From positions 1-64,000 of the forward strand of contig JBMNIX010000011.1 of NCBI GenBank assembly GCA_050951365.1: 64,000 bases of DNA, given 5' to 3'. A program made the position numbers and the translations under genes. Below are positions 34,963 through 42,934 of this stretch, piece by piece. The number at the start of each line of letters is the position of its first letter. The first letter of the stretch is position 1. The notes beneath the pieces were generated by a model. The model made no database searches. It was not told the DNA's origin and saw only the letters and a program-made list of their open reading frames with translations. This DNA comes from JAAYHG01 sp012735455 (lineage in GTDB: Bacteria; Bacillota; DTU030; DUMP01).

Positions 34963-35949
34963 GTGACTGTGGTAACCAAGGCGGCGGTTCTCAAGGGCCC
35001 ATATGACATCGAGCTTACCGAGCGGGAACTTGTCTGCGGCGAAACCGAGGTCATCGTGAAGAATCACCTAGTTGGCATCTGTGGTTCCGACAAGAACTTT
35101 TACCGTGGCCAGTTGCCCCCCAAGACAGCTGAGTTCCGCCAAGAACCTGGCTTCCCTTTCCTCCTAGGCCATGAAAGTGGCGGCACCGTGGTAGAGGTGG
35201 GTTCTCGTGTCCACGAATACAAGGTTGGCGACAAGGTCATGGCCTTTGGCTGGAACAACAACCTGGCTGAGTACTTTAAGGCTCCGGTTGAGGAGGTACA
35301 ACTTGTCCCGGAAGGCCTGGACATGGACCTGGCCAGCCTGGGTGAACCCATCGGCTGTGCAATGTTTGCAGGCTTAGAAGCAGGAGTAAAGTTGGGTGAC
35401 ACGGTGGCCGTGTTCGGCGCTGGTTTCGCCGGGCAGGTGATCGCCCAGTGTGCTCGGGCCGCTGGAGCCTATCGCGTAGTGGTTATCGACGTTTGCACTG
35501 GCAAGCTTCAGCTGGCCAAGCAATTGGGAGCTCACGTGGCGGTTAACGCGGCAACTGACGATCCTGTCCAAGTGATAAAGGATCTCACTCACGGACACGG
35601 TGCCGACATCGTGGTGGAGGCAGCAGGCACAGAAACAGCCATCAACCAGGCCACTCAGGCCCTATGCCACGGCGGAAAGTTTGTTTTCTACAGCTGGGTG
35701 ACCACCCCAGTACGGCTGGACATTTCACGCTGGCATGACGATGGCTTTACCTTTGTGAACGCCTGCCTGGTGCACCACAGCCGTGAAGAACGCCAGGTGT
35801 GGGCCCCGCGGGCCCTGCGTCCTGTGATCCAAGGGCTGGTTAAGATCCATCCTCTCATCACCCACGAGTTCAAGGTGGAAGAGATTAAAGAAGCCTTCGC
35901 TTTCGTCGCCCAGGACGAGACGGCGGTGAAGGTAGTCTTAAGACCCTAG
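34963..35949 (+). CDS. Zinc-dependent alcohol dehydrogenase family (MDR) protein
   Basis: A 328-residue medium-chain dehydrogenase. Catalytic zinc ligands fit Cys in GICGSDKNF and His-Glu in LLGHESGGTVVEVG; the Rossmann motif is VAVFGAGFAGQV. The lobe that normally binds structural zinc with four closely spaced Cys is missing: the chain goes from KVMAFGWNNN straight to LAEYF. Family members oxidise alcohols or polyols with NAD(P). GTG 34963 follows AAAGGAG with good spacing. It ends the M20-A3-B3 unit before a terminator. It could supply or use electrons from A3/B3; this is inference. Confidence 0.9.
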   Translation: MTVVTKAAVLKGPYDIELTERELVCGETEVIVKNHLVGICGSDKNFYRGQLPPKTAEFRQEPGFPFLLGHESGGTVVEVGSRVHEYKVGDKVMAFGWNNNLAEYFKAPVEEVQLVPEGLDMDLASLGEPIGCAMFAGLEAGVKLGDTVAVFGAGFAGQVIAQCARAAGAYRVVVIDVCTGKLQLAKQLGAHVAVNAATDDPVQVIKDLTHGHGADIVVEAAGTETAINQATQALCHGGKFVFYSWVTTPVRLDISRWHDDGFTFVNACLVHHSREERQVWAPRALRPVIQGLVKIHPLITHEFKVEEIKEAFAFVAQDETAVKVVLRP

Positions 35950-35962
35950 GTAAAAAAAGAGG

Positions 35963-36009
35963 ATCCCGGCTACGTTGTGCTGCAAGGCACTCGCAGTCGG
36001 GATTTTTTT
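35963..36009. terminator. Bidirectional terminator after the alcohol dehydrogenase gene
   Basis: ATCCCGGCT (35963-35971) pairs with the AGTCGGGAT arm ending at 36003, with an inner GTGC/GCAC stem, and a seven-T run follows. On the other strand an A-run near 35952-35958 gives a T-run, so it also ends the convergent selenoprotein gene. Confidence 0.85.
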
Positions 36010-36457
36010 ACGCCAGCAGCTTGGTTACTAGCACCGCCGCCGTCTCAACAAAACGCTGACACTTGATCCGGCGCTCGGGGTCGTCCTTGAATCTCTTCTC
36101 GCCCTCCGGGCTGCGCAGGTCATAGCCGGTAAGTTCCCGGCAGAGAAGTTTCCCGTGCTCCCCTTGAAAGCCAGCAATGAATTCCCTCATCTTGCTGCGT
36201 ACACGGTCGTAGGCTTCCTTGTCCCCGGCCTGTTCACGTCCACCCCACAAGCCTACCAAGAGTGCAGCTCCGCTGATAACACCGCAGACCTCGCCTTGGC
36301 CGCCCACCCCACCGCCAAAAGATGTGGCCAGGGCTGAAGGTAGGTCTAACCCCATTTGCAGTGCCTCCCGGGCACCTAAGAAAACTGCTTCAGCTCAACT
36401 GTATCCGGCTATGAAATAGTCAGCTGCCACCTCTCTGGCCTGTTGACTTGGCTCCAT
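36008..36457 (-). CDS. C_GCxxG_C_C-family redox protein, probable selenoprotein (UGA at codon 21)
   Basis: Reading from ATG 36457 (GAGGAGGCAGCAGT upstream) gives EVAADYFIAGYS, then TGA at 36395-36397, then AEAVFLGAREALQM and the full rest of the domain to TAA 36008-36010: 149 residues if TGA is read. The family has four conserved Cys; the first is in a GY(S/N)C motif, exactly where the TGA stands. The others are present: EVCGVISGA, LLCRELTGYD and IKCQRF. The family description I recall notes a Geobacter member with Sec at this same Cys. A hairpin with a five-base loop begins 20 bases after the TGA. I therefore call it selenocysteine rather than a broken gene. Role: small thiol/selenol redox protein, partner unknown. 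Confidence 0.82.
36361..36397 (-). promoter_or_regulatory. Candidate bacterial SECIS element with its UGA
   Basis: Read on the minus strand, TGA (36397-36395) is followed by a stem GTGCC/GGCAC (36375-36371 with 36365-36361) closing the loop CGGGA. The loop starts 25 bases after TGA and has G as its second base, within the ranges generally used for bacterial SECIS hairpins. A GU pair may extend the stem. Confidence 0.65.
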
Positions 36458-36652
36458 ACTGCTGCCTCCTCAATTTTTAATAAAATTAACCTTCAATTCT
36501 GCGCCCAAAGTGGATTCTCCTACCTTGTCTAGGAATTATCCTTTTTAATGTTACATTTTTTTCTTAGGAAGAAAGCGCTCGTCTTTCCTATAGTTTATGC
36601 TCAAAAAAACTCAGCCGGTGGGAAAAATACTAGCAGGAGGTGCACAGCAAAA

Positions 36653-36886
36653 ATGGCACGAGGAAGTTGGAACAAACGAGCACACGTGGTACCGGAAGCT
36701 CATCAGGTGATGGACAACTTTAAGTATGAGGTTGCCGCCGAGTTGGGTATACCGGTTTATCAGGGTTCGGAAGACTACTGGGGTGACATCCCCTCCCGGG
36801 ATTGTGGTGCTGTTGGTGGCCATATGGTAAGGAAAATGATCCAATATGCTGAACAGGCCTTTTTGCAAAACGGCGGTTTCAAGTAG
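36653..36886 (+). CDS. Alpha/beta-type small acid-soluble spore protein
   Basis: A 77-residue spore DNA-coating protein. The two conserved SASP blocks are present: NFKYEVAAELGI (residues about 21-32) and GAVGGHMVRKMIQYAEQA near the C-terminus. Such proteins bind spore DNA and protect it from UV and heat, and are later cut by the GPR protease. The middle, YQGSEDYWGDIPSRDC, is longer and more acidic than usual and has a Cys. AGGAGGTGCACAGCAAAA precedes ATG 36653. Single gene with its own terminator. Confidence 0.9.
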   Translation: MARGSWNKRAHVVPEAHQVMDNFKYEVAAELGIPVYQGSEDYWGDIPSRDCGAVGGHMVRKMIQYAEQAFLQNGGFK

Positions 36887-36889
36887 AAA

Positions 36890-36908
36890 GGGCAGGTTAC
36901 TCCTGCCC
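36890..36908 (+). terminator. Terminator after the SASP gene
   Basis: GGGCAGG and CCTGCCC form a seven-base-pair stem with loop TTACT, followed by TCTCCTT. It begins four bases after the SASP stop. Confidence 0.75.
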
Positions 36909-36955
36909 TCTCCTTACATTAGGAAGCAAAATTAAGTTTTGAAAGGAGAAACGGT

Positions 36956-37402
36956 GTGAAGCTGATCACGCTTGCCATTGCTGCAATTGCTGGCCTAATG
37001 ATGGCCGTGCAGGGGTCACTTAACGCGGCACTGGGTAAGGTTATCGGTCTCTGGGAAGCCACCCTGGTGGTCCACGGCATAGGCACGGTGGTAACCGGTG
37101 CGGCTGTTTTTTCATTTGCGGCAGGCAACGGTGCTTTGGGCAATATCACCTCTGCCCCCTGGTACACCCTGCTCGGCGGGGTACTGAGTGTGGTGATAAT
37201 ATACACCGTTGCAGTAAGCATCCCGCGTTTGGGTGTGGCTACAGCCACCACTGCCATCATCGTGGGACAGGTACTTACCGCTCTTTGCATTGACCATCTA
37301 GGGTGTTTCGGTCTGGACCGGGTGTCCTTCACTTGGTTTAAGCTCTTGGGGCTCGCTTTTTTGGCTGCGGGTGCCTGGCTGCTCCTGCAAAGGCCTAGTT
37401 AG
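36956..37402 (+). CDS. Half-size DMT-family transporter (YdcZ/DUF606 type)
   Basis: A 148-residue membrane protein with five hydrophobic segments, opening AAIAGLMMAVQGSLNAALG, a signature of the YdcZ/DUF606 group, and SIPRLGVATATTAIIVGQ in the middle. Such half-size drug/metabolite transporter proteins act as dimers; substrate unknown. GTG 36956 follows AAAGGAGAAACG. Its last eight bases overlap the end of the convergent aminotransferase gene, and no terminator lies between them. Confidence 0.85.
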   Translation: MKLITLAIAAIAGLMMAVQGSLNAALGKVIGLWEATLVVHGIGTVVTGAAVFSFAAGNGALGNITSAPWYTLLGGVLSVVIIYTVAVSIPRLGVATATTAIIVGQVLTALCIDHLGCFGLDRVSFTWFKLLGLAFLAAGAWLLLQRPS

Positions 37403-38789
37403 ACTTGGTCCAGCGGCCCAGAATGTTCTTACCTGCGCTGAAGGCAATAGATAGGAAGTTCTTTTGGCGGCTCAGAATGTCGTCCAGGGCATTTAGGACG
37501 TAGTCAATATCATCCTTGCTAACAATAAGAGGTGGCTCAAGGCGGATTACGTTGGGATTATTAAGCGTGTAAGCCGTGATAACGTGGTGTTTGTTGAGAA
37601 GCTCACCGGCTACCAAAGCACCTTGGTACTCCTGGGCCAGGTTTTTCAACGTACCACCTGTGAGGGTGTTGAGCAACCCCTCCGGCTGGGCAAACTCAAG
37701 ACCAATAAACAGTCCACGCCCTCGTACCTCCTTAAGCAGGGGGTACTTCTTTTGTAACTCCCGCAGTCCCTTAAGGAAGTAGTCGCCCTTTTCCTTGGCC
37801 TGTTCCGGCAGCCGCTGACCCACTATTTCCGTAATACTGGCCAAAGCCGCGGCCATGGCCCTGGCGTTACCGCCAAAGGTGGAGGTGTGCAGCAAGGCCT
37901 TTTCCGTTGAACCATAGGCCCGCTGCCAAACCTCTTCGTCGGCCACATAGGCGCTGACAGGCATAACACCGCCCCCCAAAGACTTGGCCAAACAGATGAT
38001 ATCCGGGGCGACGTTTTCATATTCGCACGCAAAAAGATAGCCGGTACGACCAAAGCCAGTCTGGATCTCGTCGGCGATAAAGAGGGCGCCGTACTTCTTG
38101 GTAAGCTCCCGCACACCCTTCAGGTAACCATCAGGCGGTACAATAATCCCGCCCTCACCTAGAATGGGCTCTACGATAAAGGCAGCCACGTCACCACCCT
38201 TTAGTTTCGCCTCCAGGAGGTCAAGGTCGCCGTAAGGGACAGTCTCACACCCTGGTACCAAAGGTAAAAAAGGCTCCTGATATTTCTTGCGCCCGGTAAC
38301 CGAGAGGGCACCCATGGTCTTGCCGTGAAAAGAGCCCTCACAAGAGATCAGCTTTTGTTTGTCAGTGGCAATGCGGGCCAGTTTCAGGGCACCTTCCACA
38401 GCCTCGGCACCGCTGTTACCAAAGAATGATCGTTTAAGCCCGCCGGGGGTAATTTGTGCCAGGTTATGGGCAAGAGCACCGGCTAGAAGATTCAATGAGG
38501 CCTGGAGCATGTTGGGCAGATCTCTAACCCGGTCCACAGCTGCCAACACTGCCGGGGGGTTATGGCCTAGGTTCAGTGCACCGTAGCTGCCGAGAAAATC
38601 ACGGTATTCTGTTCCCTCAGCATCCCAAACACGGGTCCCCTCTGCCCGCACAAACTGCTTATCAAAACCAATTAAGCTCAGCATGGACGCCAGATTAGAA
38701 TTTATATAATCACGGTTATTTCTTATCATCTCTTCCCGATTCTGAGCCAGGGCTGCTTCCAGAGTATAGAGATCCAGCTCATCTGTCAT
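37395..38789 (-). CDS. Class-III aminotransferase (putrescine/ornithine aminotransferase-like)
   Basis: A 464-residue PLP enzyme. The cofactor Lys lies in IICLAKSLGGGVMP; other marks are FFGNSGAEAVEGALKLAR, SFHGKTMGALSVTG, and VEPILGEGGIIVPP followed by ADEIQTGFGRTG. The N-terminal LGSYGALNLGHNPP and the overall pattern resemble putrescine aminotransferase (YgjG) and its relatives. It moves an omega-amino group to an oxo-acid, making an aldehyde, a possible AOR substrate. I chose ATG 38789, preceded by GGGAGGC; an in-frame GTG is 18 bases upstream. The C-terminal tail FSAGKNILGRWTKSN is extra. Confidence 0.9.
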   Translation of the reverse strand: MTDELDLYTLEAALAQNREEMIRNNRDYINSNLASMLSLIGFDKQFVRAEGTRVWDAEGTEYRDFLGSYGALNLGHNPPAVLAAVDRVRDLPNMLQASLNLLAGALAHNLAQITPGGLKRSFFGNSGAEAVEGALKLARIATDKQKLISCEGSFHGKTMGALSVTGRKKYQEPFLPLVPGCETVPYGDLDLLEAKLKGGDVAAFIVEPILGEGGIIVPPDGYLKGVRELTKKYGALFIADEIQTGFGRTGYLFACEYENVAPDIICLAKSLGGGVMPVSAYVADEEVWQRAYGSTEKALLHTSTFGGNARAMAAALASITEIVGQRLPEQAKEKGDYFLKGLRELQKKYPLLKEVRGRGLFIGLEFAQPEGLLNTLTGGTLKNLAQEYQGALVAGELLNKHHVITAYTLNNPNVIRLEPPLIVSKDDIDYVLNALDDILSRQKNFLSIAFSAGKNILGRWTKSN

Positions 38790-38921
38790 ACCAATCGCCT
38801 CCCACACCTAATTAGCTTTTCCCATTTCTCCCCGGGTATTCGACAGCTAGGGGCACACATCCTGCTCTCCGCATAGATTAAAAGACAGAGCGACCCCCAC
38901 GACTCACAGGAGGTGATGACA

Positions 38922-39452
38922 GTGTATCGGATTATCGTTGACGTGCCGGGCCGCCAGCTCTACCTTTATGACGGTAGCCAACAGATAAGGGATTTCCCCA
39001 TCGCCGTAGGAAAGCCCGAAACACCTACCCCAGCAGGTACCTACACCATCATTGAAAAGGTTCCATACCCCGGTGGTGCTTTTGGCAGCCGTTGGATGGG
39101 TCTTTCCCGGCGTTATTACGGCATCCACGGCACCAATGCACCCTGGCTTATAGGCCAGGCAGTTTCCAATGGCTGTATCCGTATGTACAATGCAGACGTG
39201 GAATACGTGTACGACCTGGTTGAGGTTGGCACAGAGGTACAAATTCTTGATCAGGTTCAGGAGCAGGGCAACACTGGTAATCAAGGCACCTACGTGGTGG
39301 AACCAGGTGACTCTCTTTGGCTCATTGCCAACCGTTTTGGTACCACAGTGGATACCCTAGCAGCCCTCAACCACATCAGCCCACCTTATATGATCTACCC
39401 CGGACAAAAACTCTACCTTCCCGGCAGCAACCCAGCAGCGGGAGGTTTATAG
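38922..39452 (+). CDS. L,D-transpeptidase (YkuD) with C-terminal LysM domain
   Basis: A 176-residue cell-wall enzyme. The YkuD domain opens IIVDVPGRQLYLYDG and has the active site YGIHGTNAPWLIG...VSNGCIRM, with the catalytic Cys and His. A LysM domain follows (TYVVEPGDSLWLIANRFGTT to YPGQKLYLP, about residues 123-168). No signal peptide is visible, as in the Bacillus YkuD spore-wall type. AGGAGG at 38908-38913 favours GTG 38922, though GTG 38913 and ATG 38916 are in frame. It links peptidoglycan peptides through L,D bonds, perhaps in the spore cortex. Confidence 0.9.
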   Translation: MYRIIVDVPGRQLYLYDGSQQIRDFPIAVGKPETPTPAGTYTIIEKVPYPGGAFGSRWMGLSRRYYGIHGTNAPWLIGQAVSNGCIRMYNADVEYVYDLVEVGTEVQILDQVQEQGNTGNQGTYVVEPGDSLWLIANRFGTTVDTLAALNHISPPYMIYPGQKLYLPGSNPAAGGL

Positions 39453-39470
39453 CAATTTGGAGGTGAAACC

Positions 39471-39872
39471 ATGGAGTTTGACCGGGAGATCTTCAAATAC
39501 CCGGCAGTGGAATACATCCCCCTCTATCCTTACACATTAGGCTTGGAACCTAACTGGGCCTCCGGGCGGCCGGACCAGGTTACACTCTATGTCTTACAGG
39601 ACCAAGCCGCCTTCGCCGAGGAACTGGCCCGCCTGGGCATAACCTACAGCGAGCCGGTGGATTTCTCCCGCTACCTGGTGCTCATTACCCTGGGTTATGA
39701 GATAACCGGCGCCTGGTACCGCGGCTATTTAACCATACTCTTAGGAAACCCCTTGCCTGGTGGCTACCACATCGCCCGCATTCCGCGCTGGTACTTTTAT
39801 AAAGACCGCATCCACTTCGCCCTCTACAGCGATGAAGGTAAGAAGCTGACCTGGACAAACATTGGTCTTTAG
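39471..39872 (+). CDS. Hypothetical protein
   Basis: A 133-residue protein I do not recognise. TTTGGAGGTGAAACC precedes ATG 39471, 18 bases after the L,D-transpeptidase stop, so the two are probably cotranscribed. It is rich in aromatic residues (Tyr, Trp), has no signal or membrane segment, and shows alternating patterns typical of beta strands (RYLVLITLGYEI, RGYLTILLGNPLPGGYHIA). The good ribosome site and position suggest a real gene. Confidence 0.7.
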   Translation: MEFDREIFKYPAVEYIPLYPYTLGLEPNWASGRPDQVTLYVLQDQAAFAEELARLGITYSEPVDFSRYLVLITLGYEITGAWYRGYLTILLGNPLPGGYHIARIPRWYFYKDRIHFALYSDEGKKLTWTNIGL

Positions 39873-39926
39873 GCTTTGCAGGTTTGGTCGACTAAAACGG
39901 TAATCCCTCGTCTAGAAGCGGAAAGA

Positions 39927-40126
39927 CTATACAATCTGCTGTAGCTCTTGTGCCAAACTGGCCAGGCCCTCCGCTGCTGCCGCTACCTCCTGGCTACTGG
40001 CGCTCTGTCTTGGCTGGTAGAGACCAGCTCTTCTGTGGCAGCAGCGTTCTCCTGGACCACCGCTGAGATAGCGTATACCTTCTCGCTAATACCCTGGCTC
40101 TGGGCTTCAATCCCTGACGCAGCCAT
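39927..40126 (-). pseudogene. Methyl-accepting chemotaxis protein remnant (3' end only, frameshifted)
   Basis: Between 39873 and 40250 there is no intact gene. The minus strand from 40126 reads GIEAQSQGISEKVYAISAVV and QENAAATEELVSTSQ, then one frame over SASSQEVAAAAEGLASLAQ and ELQQIV before a stop at 39927-39929. This is the coiled-coil tail of a chemotaxis receptor signalling domain. A stop lies three codons before the first Met, and the ligand-binding, membrane and hairpin parts are missing. The rest of the gap holds only the terminator at 40206-40228. Confidence 0.75.
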
Positions 40127-40205
40127 GAACAGTTACAATATCTCTTCTAGTAATGTTCGCTTGTCCAGGTACTTGCTTCCAATTACTCCGCGTGAAAATA
40201 ATAAA

Positions 40206-40228
40206 ACAGGGTGGACATTCCACCCTGT
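40206..40228 (-). terminator. Terminator after the CAP-domain gene
   Basis: ACAGGGTGG (40206-40214) and CCACCCTGT (40220-40228) form a nine-base-pair stem with a five-base loop. On the minus strand it is followed by TTTTATTATTTTC, a good T-run, 22 bases after the CAP gene stop. Confidence 0.9.
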
Positions 40229-40250
40229 CGAATAGGTATTTCAAGCCCAT

Positions 40251-41015
40251 CTAGCCCGCAAATTGCTGGGTAAACATCTTACCGTAGGGACCACCATCCA
40301 CGATACCGATACCAATTCGGGTAAAGTTTGCACTTAGAATGTTAGCCCGGTGCCCAGGACTGTTCATAAGGCCGTTGTGCGCCTGTGCTACAGTAGGTGC
40401 CCCGGCGATATTCTCACCAGCGTAGCGGTAAGAGATACCAGCCGCGCTCATCTGATCAAAGGGCGAACCCAGCGTTTCCGAAATGTGGCCAAAGTAGTTG
40501 TTTTCGACCATATCACGGCTTTTGGCCCGGGCGGTCTCAACCAACCCCTTATCCACTACGAAGGGCTTCAAACCTGCCTTTGCCCGCTCCTGATTGACCA
40601 GTTCCAACATTTGAGCCTCATCTTTAGTCAAGCCAGCTGGGGACTCAGGGGGGACGGTAGGTTCCGGCTTTGGCGCAGGTGCAGGCTGCGGCTCGGGCAC
40701 CGGCGTAGGTATAGGCTGGGGTGACGGCACCGGTTTCGGTGCAGGTGGCTGGGGTTTACTGTCTGGCCGCGGAATCTGAGGGACCGTCTTGTCAGTAAGG
40801 TTTAGCACCAACTGAGCTGTTAAACGCTGGGCCAGGCTTTCGATAGTTTTCTGGCTCAGAAAACCTCCCAGCTGGCTTTGCAACTGCTCCAGTACCTGCC
40901 TATACACCGACTGGTAAAGACCTTCGGCAGTTACCGGTCTAGCCGGCGCGGCATGGGCAAGCAGGCTGAAGGCCAGCACCAACACAAGCGCCAAGCCCAC
41001 GATCCGTTTACGCAT
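40251..41015 (-). CDS. Secreted CAP-domain (SCP/PR-1, YkwD-like) protein
   Basis: A 254-residue secreted protein. A signal peptide (MRKR, hydrophobic core, cut near AHAAPA) is followed by a helical segment of about 60 residues, a proline-rich linker with PxPxP repeats (about residues 83-127), and a C-terminal CAP domain: MLELVNQERAKAGLKPF, YFGHISETLGSPF, YAGENIAG and NSPGHRANIL. Spore formers carry several such proteins (YkwD, SafA-linked). GGGAGGAGAGGAAAG precedes ATG 41015. Likely outside the cell or in the spore coat; activity unknown. Confidence 0.92.
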   Translation of the reverse strand: MRKRIVGLALVLVLAFSLLAHAAPARPVTAEGLYQSVYRQVLEQLQSQLGGFLSQKTIESLAQRLTAQLVLNLTDKTVPQIPRPDSKPQPPAPKPVPSPQPIPTPVPEPQPAPAPKPEPTVPPESPAGLTKDEAQMLELVNQERAKAGLKPFVVDKGLVETARAKSRDMVENNYFGHISETLGSPFDQMSAAGISYRYAGENIAGAPTVAQAHNGLMNSPGHRANILSANFTRIGIGIVDGGPYGKMFTQQFAG

Positions 41016-41227
41016 CTTTCCTCTCCTCCCTACAAGACATTGTCGAATCCCAAGTTGGCAGCCTAATTGTAACTCGAGAGTAAGATCCTGTGCAAAGTCC
41101 CATAAAGAGGCAGAGGGACAACTTTCTCCCAGGAGGGATCCTGGTATGACGTGGCTTGTCCTTAGCTGAGGCAGGCAGCCTTTCTGCCAGTTTAAGATGC
41201 TCCTGGGAACGATCTCCTAAGTAGCAC

Positions 41228-41268
41228 GCCACCAAAAAACCACGGCCGGGCCGTGGTTTTTTGGTGGC
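41228..41268. terminator. 41-base perfect palindrome, bidirectional terminator
   Basis: Arms of 20 bases pair perfectly around a single G: GCCACCAAAAAACCACGGCC (41228-41247) and its complement (41249-41268). An inner GC-rich stem flanked by A6/T6 gives a terminator on either strand. It lies just after the stop of the SPOCS/LysM gene (minus) and has no plus-strand gene before it. Confidence 0.85.
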
Positions 41269-41274
41269 CTTTTC

Positions 41275-42873
41275 TTAGCCCTGCCCAATTACCTTTGGCG
41301 GGATACAAACCTTTTGCCCGGGATAAACCAATTCTGGTTGCCGCAGAGCAGGGTTGGCAGCAAGAAGGGCTTCCAGGGTCACTCCGTACCGCTGGGCAAT
41401 GCTCCAGAGGCTTTCACCCGGCTGTACTACATGAAAGCGCATGGTGGGACACTCCGCTATCGGTGTCGGCGGAGGGGCAGCAGCTTCGCGCACATCCACC
41501 ACCACATTAAGCTGAACAGGTTCCGTAACCTTAACGAACGCCTCAACCACTACAGCCTGCTTTACTAAATTATCGTGCCGCAAAGTCCAGTCCACATCGC
41601 CGATAATATTGGTGCGGACGTGGACGTCCATGCCCTCTTCGGCTCCCGGTGTATCGAGGACAATACGGAAGGGCACATCCTCGCTATGATGCCGCAGCAG
41701 GTTACCCATATCCACAAAGAAGATCTGCTTGTGGATGGTACCACGTACAATCACACTGTCTTTACGCACTGTAGCCGAGACATTACGCAGTTCGGCCATA
41801 ATGGAAAAGATCTTCATGGCCTGCATCGGCAACGTTACTTCGCTTTCGATGGCCTCGCGTTCTGTCGCCTCAGTTACCACCTGATCCACCTTGAGCAAGC
41901 GCCGTTCAACTATGATGTTGGGTCCGGTTACATTGGTAACCACCTGGATCTGCAGAGGCTCTACCACTTTCACGAAGGCCTCAACAATCAAACTCTGGCT
42001 AAGCTCTTGACCGTGTCCCCTATGGTCATCGTGATCGTGATGGTGGTGGTCATGGTCCGGTGGGAAATGGTCATGGATGGGTCTATGCTTTAGCCTAAAG
42101 TCATCCACCATCACATTGACGTCAACATAAACGTCCATGTCTGGCTCAGCACCAGGGATGTCTACAGAGATTGAGAAGGGCACGTTTTCAGGGAAGTGGC
42201 GTACCAAATTGCCCTCATCCACGAAGAAAATCTGTTTGTGGATTACGCCCTTGATGGTAACAAGATCTTCTTTTACGGTTGCGGTGACATTTCTCACCTC
42301 GGCCTTAACCTCAAAAATCTTCAGGGCTTTCATGGGCAACCGTACAGTGCTTTCGATGGTTTCGCGGACCGTATCTTCACCAACAACACTCTCCACCCGC
42401 AGTAGCTCCCGGGTAACTGTGATGTCCGTGTTGGTAACGTCCGTTACAACCTCCATTTGCTCGACTTCTGTCACCTTTACGAAGGCCTGTATGGCCACAT
42501 CCTGGACAACTTCTTTTCCATGTGCAGATAAGGTCCAGTCTACGTTAACAATCTTGGTGTGCGCCTGACAGGACATTCCGGGATCAGCGCCTTCCACATC
42601 AATAAAGAAATGGAACGGCACATCCTCGGGAACGTGGCGTACGAGATCACCCTGGTCTACGAAGTAAATCTGTTTGTGAATGATCCCCTGCACATAGACA
42701 CCGTCGCGACGGATTTCGCAGCGCGTGTTTTTAAGCGTAGCCTGGACCTCGAAAACCTTGATCGCCTGCACAGGAAGTGTAATGGTTGCCTGCACAGTCT
42801 TGGTTTCAGTCGCCTCACCGATTACCCGCTGAACACGCAGCAGGCGACGACGTACTGTCAAATGAGGTGCCAT
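41275..42873 (-). CDS. Triple SPOCS-domain (DUF3794) protein with LysM domain
   Basis: A 532-residue spore-associated protein. Three homologous units of about 150 residues follow each other, each with a core like VQGIIHKQIYFVDQGDLVRH, KGVIHKQIFFVDEGNLVRHF or RGTIHKQIFFVDMGNLLRHH, and a unit-end motif EAFVKVTEPVQ. Between the second and third units is a His/Asp-rich run (DHDHHHHDHDDH, near residue 270) that could bind metal. A C-terminal LysM domain (FHVVQPGESLWSIAQRYGV) should bind peptidoglycan. SPOCS domains occur in spore coat and cortex proteins. ATG 42873 follows AAGGAGGG. A sigma-K-like promoter lies upstream. Confidence 0.9.
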   Translation of the reverse strand: MAPHLTVRRRLLRVQRVIGEATETKTVQATITLPVQAIKVFEVQATLKNTRCEIRRDGVYVQGIIHKQIYFVDQGDLVRHVPEDVPFHFFIDVEGADPGMSCQAHTKIVNVDWTLSAHGKEVVQDVAIQAFVKVTEVEQMEVVTDVTNTDITVTRELLRVESVVGEDTVRETIESTVRLPMKALKIFEVKAEVRNVTATVKEDLVTIKGVIHKQIFFVDEGNLVRHFPENVPFSISVDIPGAEPDMDVYVDVNVMVDDFRLKHRPIHDHFPPDHDHHHHDHDDHRGHGQELSQSLIVEAFVKVVEPLQIQVVTNVTGPNIIVERRLLKVDQVVTEATEREAIESEVTLPMQAMKIFSIMAELRNVSATVRKDSVIVRGTIHKQIFFVDMGNLLRHHSEDVPFRIVLDTPGAEEGMDVHVRTNIIGDVDWTLRHDNLVKQAVVVEAFVKVTEPVQLNVVVDVREAAAPPPTPIAECPTMRFHVVQPGESLWSIAQRYGVTLEALLAANPALRQPELVYPGQKVCIPPKVIGQG

Positions 42874-42904
42874 GCTTTCTTCCCTCCTTGCCAAAATCTC
42901 AGTC

Positions 42905-42934
42905 TAAATATATGCACCGGGGGAGGGTTGTGTG
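42905..42934 (-). promoter_or_regulatory. Candidate late-sporulation (sigma-K/sigma-E-like) promoter of the SPOCS gene
   Basis: On the minus strand CATATATTTA (42914-42905) fits the -10 pattern CATAnnnTA shared by sigma-E and sigma-K. An AC-rich -35 candidate (CACAC) lies about 15-17 bases upstream. It is 32 bases from the start codon at 42873, suitable for a spore gene. Confidence 0.45.

Noticed and set aside
40640..40745. Short repeats that might be a CRISPR or minisatellite
   Set aside because: They encode the Pro-rich linker of the CAP protein; units are irregular and in frame. I found no CRISPR array in the window.
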